IMG/VR virus record: IMGVR_UViG_3300035698_002260
Location: 1-30,690 of that record
DNA: 30,690 nucleotides
Source of the DNA: a virus
Direction: 5' to 3' (one strand)
Made by a program: the position numbers and the translations under genes. This document shows, in pieces, positions 27,798 through 30,690 of the stretch. Under the pieces are notes generated by a model, which was given only the letters and a program-made list of their open reading frames with translations, ran no database searches and was not told the origin of the DNA. How positions within the stretch are numbered: position 1 is the stretch's first letter; the number at the start of each line of letters is the position of its first letter.

Positions 27798-28581
27798 AGA
27801 CGTGATGCAGATGATTGAACAGGGAATGTCCCACCGGGCGATAGCGAAGAAGACTGGACTTGCATTGTCTATGATTTCGGGAATACGAAACGCACCCCAG
27901 CCCGGGGATAAATACCGTGTACTGGTGATTGGTGACTTGCATGAGCCATCCTGCCGAAAGGGGTACCTTGAGTTCTGTCAGTCCGTGTATAAGAAGTACC
28001 GCTGTAACCGTGTGGTGTTCATAGGGGATGTAGTGGATTGGCATTCAATCAGCTTCTTCTCTGCACACCCGGACATGCCCGGACCAGCGGATGAATATAC
28101 CCATGCACTTCAGCGGATTCAGAGGTGGTACAGGGCCTTCCCGGTAGCCGATGTTATCATTGGGAACCATGACGCACGTATTATACGGTTGGCTGAGACG
28201 GCACATATTCCCTCGAAGTTCCTGAGAAACTATGCGGACATCTGGAAAACACCGAAGTGGAAATGGACGGACCACACAACGATTGATGACGTGTACTACA
28301 TGCATGGAATTTCATACGGTGGTTTACACCCGGCCTTCAATGCGGCACGGCACCTTGGTATGTCCTGTGTTATGGGGCACATCCACAGTGTTGCCGGGGT
28401 GAAGTGGTGTGTATCCCCCGTAAAGAGATGGTTCGGGTTGGATGTGGGTTGTGGTATTGATGATGACAGTATGGCATTCGCATATAGCAAGCACATGAAA
28501 CGGCGGTCCGTGATTAGCTGTGGTGTGGTTGTTGAGGGTCAGGCCCATGTAGAGTTGATGCCATTAGAGAAATATAAATAA
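27781..28581 (+). CDS. Calcineurin-like metallophosphoesterase with N-terminal HTH
   Basis: A 266-residue protein. The ATG at 27781 follows AAGGGA; a TTG at 27742 would extend it by 13 residues and is less likely. Residues 5-37 form a helix-turn-helix (MSHRAIAKKTGLALSMISGI). The phosphoesterase core has VIGDLHEP (Asp52, His54), FIGDVVDWHS (Asp83, Asp86), VIIGNHDARI (Asn129, His130), MHG (His175) and MGHIHSV (His200, His202), the complete two-metal set. Possible substrates are nucleic acid ends, cyclic phosphates or phosphoproteins. An HTH fused to this fold is unusual and suggests DNA targeting. Confidence 0.8.
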   Translation: MKAQSKDVMQMIEQGMSHRAIAKKTGLALSMISGIRNAPQPGDKYRVLVIGDLHEPSCRKGYLEFCQSVYKKYRCNRVVFIGDVVDWHSISFFSAHPDMPGPADEYTHALQRIQRWYRAFPVADVIIGNHDARIIRLAETAHIPSKFLRNYADIWKTPKWKWTDHTTIDDVYYMHGISYGGLHPAFNAARHLGMSCVMGHIHSVAGVKWCVSPVKRWFGLDVGCGIDDDSMAFAYSKHMKRRSVISCGVVVEGQAHVELMPLEKYK

Positions 28582-28823
28582 TGAGTCGTTCATTCAAAAA
28601 GTGGTCTATATTTGTTTGTTCCCGGGCACGAGATGTGTTTAATAGGAGGCGGGAACGCCATGCCGTGAAGCAAGCACTGCACATAGACCCTGAGTCTGAT
28701 ATTCCTAACCGGGACAGCAAGGAGTTAGGGAAGGATGACTGGGGTACTTGTTTTGGTATTCAGGTATGGGATATGCTGGATGATGACGACAGGGAACGCT
28801 ATGAGAAAGGAAAGCGTAAATAA
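28581..28823 (+). CDS. Small basic hypothetical protein (MSRSFKK type)
   Basis: An 80-residue protein overlapping both neighbours by TAATG. It begins MSRSFKKWSIFVCSRARDVF, an opening shared by many small phage and bacterial hypothetical proteins. A basic helical part (RRRERHAVKQAL) and an acidic end (DMLDDDDRERYEKGKRK) follow. The function is unknown; nucleic-acid binding is plausible from charge. Confidence 0.65.
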   Translation: MSRSFKKWSIFVCSRARDVFNRRRERHAVKQALHIDPESDIPNRDSKELGKDDWGTCFGIQVWDMLDDDDRERYEKGKRK

Positions 28824-29020
28824 TGGATAGACCTATCGCAGATTTAGAACAAGATGCAAAACGGTGTATCATTCACCTTGAGGCCTGTTCATGTGTGCAG
28901 TTAAACCATTGCAGATTGGTGGAAGCACTGCGGGATGAGATTATGGACCTGAGAAAGCGTATTTTGGATATGGAAAATTCGGCACGTTGGTATATGTATA
29001 ATGGGGGTTCCAATGAATAA
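28823..29020 (+). CDS. Small helical hypothetical protein
   Basis: A 65-residue protein. It is helical with four cysteines in the first half (KRCIIHLEACSCVQLNHCRL) that might bind a metal or form a helical hairpin. A coiled-coil-like segment follows (VEALRDEIMDLRKRILDMEN). It overlaps the next gene by 8 bases. The function is unknown. Confidence 0.6.
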   Translation: MDRPIADLEQDAKRCIIHLEACSCVQLNHCRLVEALRDEIMDLRKRILDMENSARWYMYNGGSNE

Positions 29021-29135
29021 AGTTATATGGATAGTTCTGCTGTTGGTTGTGGTGGGCGGGTGCACCATGAAACAACCACGACCACGGTATGACACGGAAA
29101 TATGGATGCCTATTGTGGAGGGAAATGATGAGTAA
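29013..29135 (+). CDS. 40-residue small lipoprotein
   Basis: A short gene from ATG 29013 with GGGGG upstream. The product has a complete lipoprotein signal (MNKVIWIVLLLVVVGGCTMK, lipobox VGGC) and a short mature part with prolines and charged residues (KQPRPRYDTEIW). Size and proline content recall Rz1-like outer spanins, but no Rz partner or lysin is next to it, so a lysis role is speculative. It is too short for standard gene finders. Confidence 0.6.
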   Translation: MNKVIWIVLLLVVVGGCTMKQPRPRYDTEIWMPIVEGNDE

Positions 29136-29166
29136 AGAGTTTAACGCTAAACTGAAAGGTGAATAA
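29125..29166 (+). CDS. Possible 13-residue peptide
   Basis: ATG 29125 follows a GTGGAGGG site and encodes MMSKEFNAKLKGE. It overlaps the lipoprotein end by 11 bases, and its stop overlaps the next ATG (TAATG). The coupling arrangement is intact, but the peptide is very short; it may be a translational relay or a decayed gene. Confidence 0.35.
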   Translation: MMSKEFNAKLKGE

Positions 29167-29330
29167 TGTGGATATGTGATGACTGTGGAAGAAAGTACGG
29201 TAAGCAGTTTGGTCGGTATAGCACGTTCCACTCCGGTGAATGCGAGTGGTGCGGGGAGAAAAAGGCCGTTACCGAAGACCGTGATTATGGATATCCTAAA
29301 CCCCTGAAAGGAGGTAAAAATGAAAACTGA
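29166..29330 (+). CDS. 54-residue zinc-ribbon protein
   Basis: A short gene starting in a TAATG overlap with AAAGGTG upstream. MWICDDCGRKYGKQFGRYST then GECEWCGEKK gives two CxxC knuckles about 22 residues apart, a complete minimal zinc ribbon. The tail is polar (DYGYPKPLKGGKNEN). Its last bases contain the GGAGG site of the following gene. The function is unknown; this type is frequent in phage genomes. Confidence 0.65.
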   Translation: MWICDDCGRKYGKQFGRYSTFHSGECEWCGEKKAVTEDRDYGYPKPLKGGKNEN

Positions 29331-29664
29331 CGAACACATGATAACAATTAAAGTCACAACTTACAATACCCTATTGGAGTCCGAAGCAACTCTTGAAGCA
29401 CTAATAGAACGGCTGAAAGAGAGCAACTTGTGTCAGACATCATCAGCTCAAGCATGGCAATCTAAAGCAAATCAACTCAAAGCGGAGAACGAGCGTCTGA
29501 AAGAGTCGCTGTTTGTAATAGGCGAAATAGCGGTTACTGATTTCGATAACACAGTTGTGAGAATCGTTGATAATACGATACGGGGATTCAAAGTATCATT
29601 AAATAGATATAAAGAAATTCTGACTGAACTAACGAAAGGAAAGAATTATGGTAAGAATGACTAA
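29320..29664 (+). CDS. Coiled-coil hypothetical protein
   Basis: A 114-residue protein with AAAGGAGG before its ATG. The sequence is nearly all helical: residues 18-65 carry heptad-like Leu spacing (LLESEATLEALIERLKESNL and KANQLKAENERLKESLFVIG). A C-terminal helical region is followed by a basic end. It overlaps the next short gene by 17 bases. The function is unknown. Confidence 0.65.
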   Translation: MKTDEHMITIKVTTYNTLLESEATLEALIERLKESNLCQTSSAQAWQSKANQLKAENERLKESLFVIGEIAVTDFDNTVVRIVDNTIRGFKVSLNRYKEILTELTKGKNYGKND

Positions 29665-29743
29665 ATACAATTCAGGAATATTGAATGGAAGTAAGTGGAA
29701 ATTTTACATGGTGCAAACAACATTCGTGAAAGTAAGTGAATGA
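29648..29743 (+). CDS. Possible 31-residue peptide upstream of def
   Basis: ATG 29648 with AAAGGAAAG upstream encodes MVRMTKYNSGILNGSKWKFY and an eleven-residue end, VQTTFVKVSE plus the internal Met. Its stop overlaps the start of the deformylase gene (ATGATGA), which supports coupling. The product is short and basic. It is a plausible but unproven gene. Confidence 0.45.
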   Translation: MVRMTKYNSGILNGSKWKFYMVQTTFVKVSE

Positions 29744-30231
29744 TGAAGAAGGTGACAACGAAAGCACGTAAGAATAGAATCTGTGACCGAGCCCTATTAA
29801 AGAAGATTCGGGTGTACCCTGACCCCGTGTTACGTTCAACGTGCAAGAAGGTTAAGGATGTACTGGGTGAAGAAACAATGGCTATCGTGGACCTGATGAC
29901 AAAGGTACTGACCGCAACTAAGAATGGGGTGGGAATTGCCGCCAATCAACTGGGGTTCACGAAGCGTATTATTGCTCTACGACCTGCCCGGCACAACGTA
30001 ATCGTAATGATTAACCCAAAAATTACATGGAAAAGTAAAGAAACATACGGGCAGTTTGAATCCTGCCTATCCTACCCGGGGAGGCGTGGAAAGGTTGACA
30101 GGCCCATGGCAATTGTTGTTGAGTATATTGACCGGGAGGGTGTGAAGAATGTGATGGAGGGCACTTTCTGGATAGCCCGTATTATCCAGCATGAAGTGGA
30201 CCACCTTAATGGAAAATGTAAGTTACAGTAA
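29740..30231 (+). CDS. def: Peptide deformylase
   Basis: A 163-residue enzyme that removes the formyl group from nascent proteins. All three family motifs are visible: GVGIAANQLG (63-72, motif 1), ESCLSYPG (107-114, motif 2 with metal ligand Cys109; the usual EGCLS has Ser instead of Gly) and QHEVDHLNG (150-158, motif 3, HExxH with His151, Glu152, His155). It ends soon after motif 3, so the C-terminal helix of bacterial enzymes is missing, as in other short phage deformylases. It probably supports rapid synthesis of phage or photosynthesis-like membrane proteins, depending on host. The start could also be the next ATG. Confidence 0.9.
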   Translation: MMKKVTTKARKNRICDRALLKKIRVYPDPVLRSTCKKVKDVLGEETMAIVDLMTKVLTATKNGVGIAANQLGFTKRIIALRPARHNVIVMINPKITWKSKETYGQFESCLSYPGRRGKVDRPMAIVVEYIDREGVKNVMEGTFWIARIIQHEVDHLNGKCKLQ

Positions 30232-30260
30232 TAGGCACATGGTGCCAGAGGAAAAGTACA

Positions 30261-30536
30261 ATGGACAGAGAAAGACTATCAGAACAGAACATGATGGATG
30301 CTTCATGTGAGGATTGTCAAGAATGTGATGGAGTTATGCCAAAATCAGATGCACCAGTAGACAACCCACTATGGGAAGTAACAAAGGAACTGGAAGCCGC
30401 TGTGCAGAAACACCCCGAATTACGGATAGGACAGATACTCAGTAATTCCCGGCGCTATTTGAAGAATGTTACCCTATTCTATATCCTGGATGTGGACCTT
30501 GCAAAGGTGATTCATAAATATTACGTAGAACAATAA
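30261..30536 (+). CDS. Hypothetical protein, last gene of the rightward unit
   Basis: A 91-residue protein with AGAGGAAAAG ahead of its ATG. The N-terminus is acidic with a CEDCQEC cluster (16-22). The C-terminal part (LRIGQILSNSRRYLKNVTLF, then YILDVDLAKVIHKYYVEQ) has a conserved-looking G-Q-x-L-x-N...F-Y-I-x-D-x-x-L pattern that recurs in phage hypothetical proteins. The function is unknown. It ends just before the terminator. Confidence 0.65.
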   Translation: MDRERLSEQNMMDASCEDCQECDGVMPKSDAPVDNPLWEVTKELEAAVQKHPELRIGQILSNSRRYLKNVTLFYILDVDLAKVIHKYYVEQ

Positions 30537-30540
30537 ACAA

Positions 30541-30590
30541 AAAGGGCCCGTGCACGAAGGATACACAATCCCCAGTGAGCGGGCCTTCAT
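30541..30590. terminator. Probable bidirectional hairpin terminator
   Basis: GGCCCG (30545-30550) pairs with CGGGCC near 30580-30585, with an inner GGAT/ATCC hairpin in the loop. Leftward transcripts end the stem in GGGCCC followed by TTTTTGTTT, a good intrinsic terminator. Rightward ones have only TTCATTTCT, which is weaker. It separates convergent genes ending at 30536 and 30593. Confidence 0.65.
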
Positions 30591-30592
30591 TT

Positions 30593-30690
30593 CTAACAGG
30601 GCATAATCCTTGCCCATAAAGCAAGGGCGACAGCACACGCAAATGATAATCCTGAAGCCACTGCCAGCAACTCTATCTTCCAGTGCTTGG
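30593..30690 (-). CDS. Partial minus-strand protein with C-terminal membrane segment
   Basis: Only the last 31 codons are in the window. They read KHWKIELLAVASGLSFACAV and then ALALWARIMPC before a TAG stop, a hydrophobic segment with a basic N-terminal flank. A membrane protein such as a holin, spanin or small inner-membrane protein is possible. It is convergent with the rightward early genes, so it likely belongs to the far end of the leftward late unit. Confidence 0.5.
   Translation of the reverse strand, partial: KHWKIELLAVASGLSFACAVALALWARIMPC

Noticed and set aside
29013-29135. Firm call as Rz1 outer spanin
   Set aside because: The lipobox and prolines fit, but no inner spanin overlaps it and no lysin or holin is nearby, so only a lipoprotein is called.

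Overview
The window is part of the genome of a tailed double-stranded DNA phage (Caudoviricetes). One side carries terminase small and large subunits, portal, scaffold-like protein, major capsid and head-tail adaptor. The other carries a phage-type replication set. I saw no integrase, repressor or partition gene, so a lytic lifestyle is the simplest reading of what is visible. The host cannot be fixed from the sequence. Host-type sigma-70 promoters, lipobox signal peptides and a bacterial SSB-like tail on the helicase suggest a host with standard bacterial sigma-70 and SSB machinery, perhaps Gram-negative.

Layout. Positions 1-11480 are on the minus strand and hold the DNA packaging and head genes, in the order TerS, TerL, portal, papain-like enzyme, small proteins, scaffold, major capsid, decoration-like protein, adaptor, small proteins; the last gene runs off the left edge. 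Positions 11481-11987 form a divergent control region with a strong rightward promoter. From 11988 to 30536 everything is on the plus strand. A family A DNA polymerase follows a small HTH protein. Next are small zinc-ribbon and coiled-coil proteins, then a 1 kb noncoding tract full of palindromes and repeats (15447-16487). After that come an unusual zinc-cluster protein plus M20-type peptidase pair and a tRNA-His cluster. The replication core follows: PD-(D/E)XK nuclease, NinB-like protein, SSB, helicase loader-like protein, DnaB-type helicase and TOPRIM primase. Then come RNA ligase, NinG, dNTP/nucleoside enzymes, a GroES-like co-chaperonin, a metallophosphoesterase and peptide deformylase. 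A hairpin terminator at 30541-30590 separates this unit from a minus-strand gene entering from the right edge. If the genome is circular or circularly permuted, it would consist of two divergent transcription units that start near 11.5-12 kb and converge at 30.5 kb.

The plus-strand genes are packed with TAATG and ATGA overlaps and good Shine-Dalgarno sites, so they are translated as coupled operons. Five sigma-70 promoters, each with a 17-bp spacer, drive them. Three or four of these share extra sequence and look like copies of one promoter module. No comparable promoter was found for the minus-strand late genes, and no phage RNA polymerase is visible here.

Items most worth a second look: near-total absence of GATC; a DnaB-type helicase that ends in the bacterial SSB tip DDDIPF while the phage SSB lacks it; two tRNA acceptor/T-arm minihelix-like sequences flanking a normal tRNA-His; a structured noncoding element at 16111-16320 next to a zinc-cluster/M20 peptidase/membrane-peptide operon; a Trp-rich 50-residue protein; and a small gene broken by a frameshift at 26039-26262.
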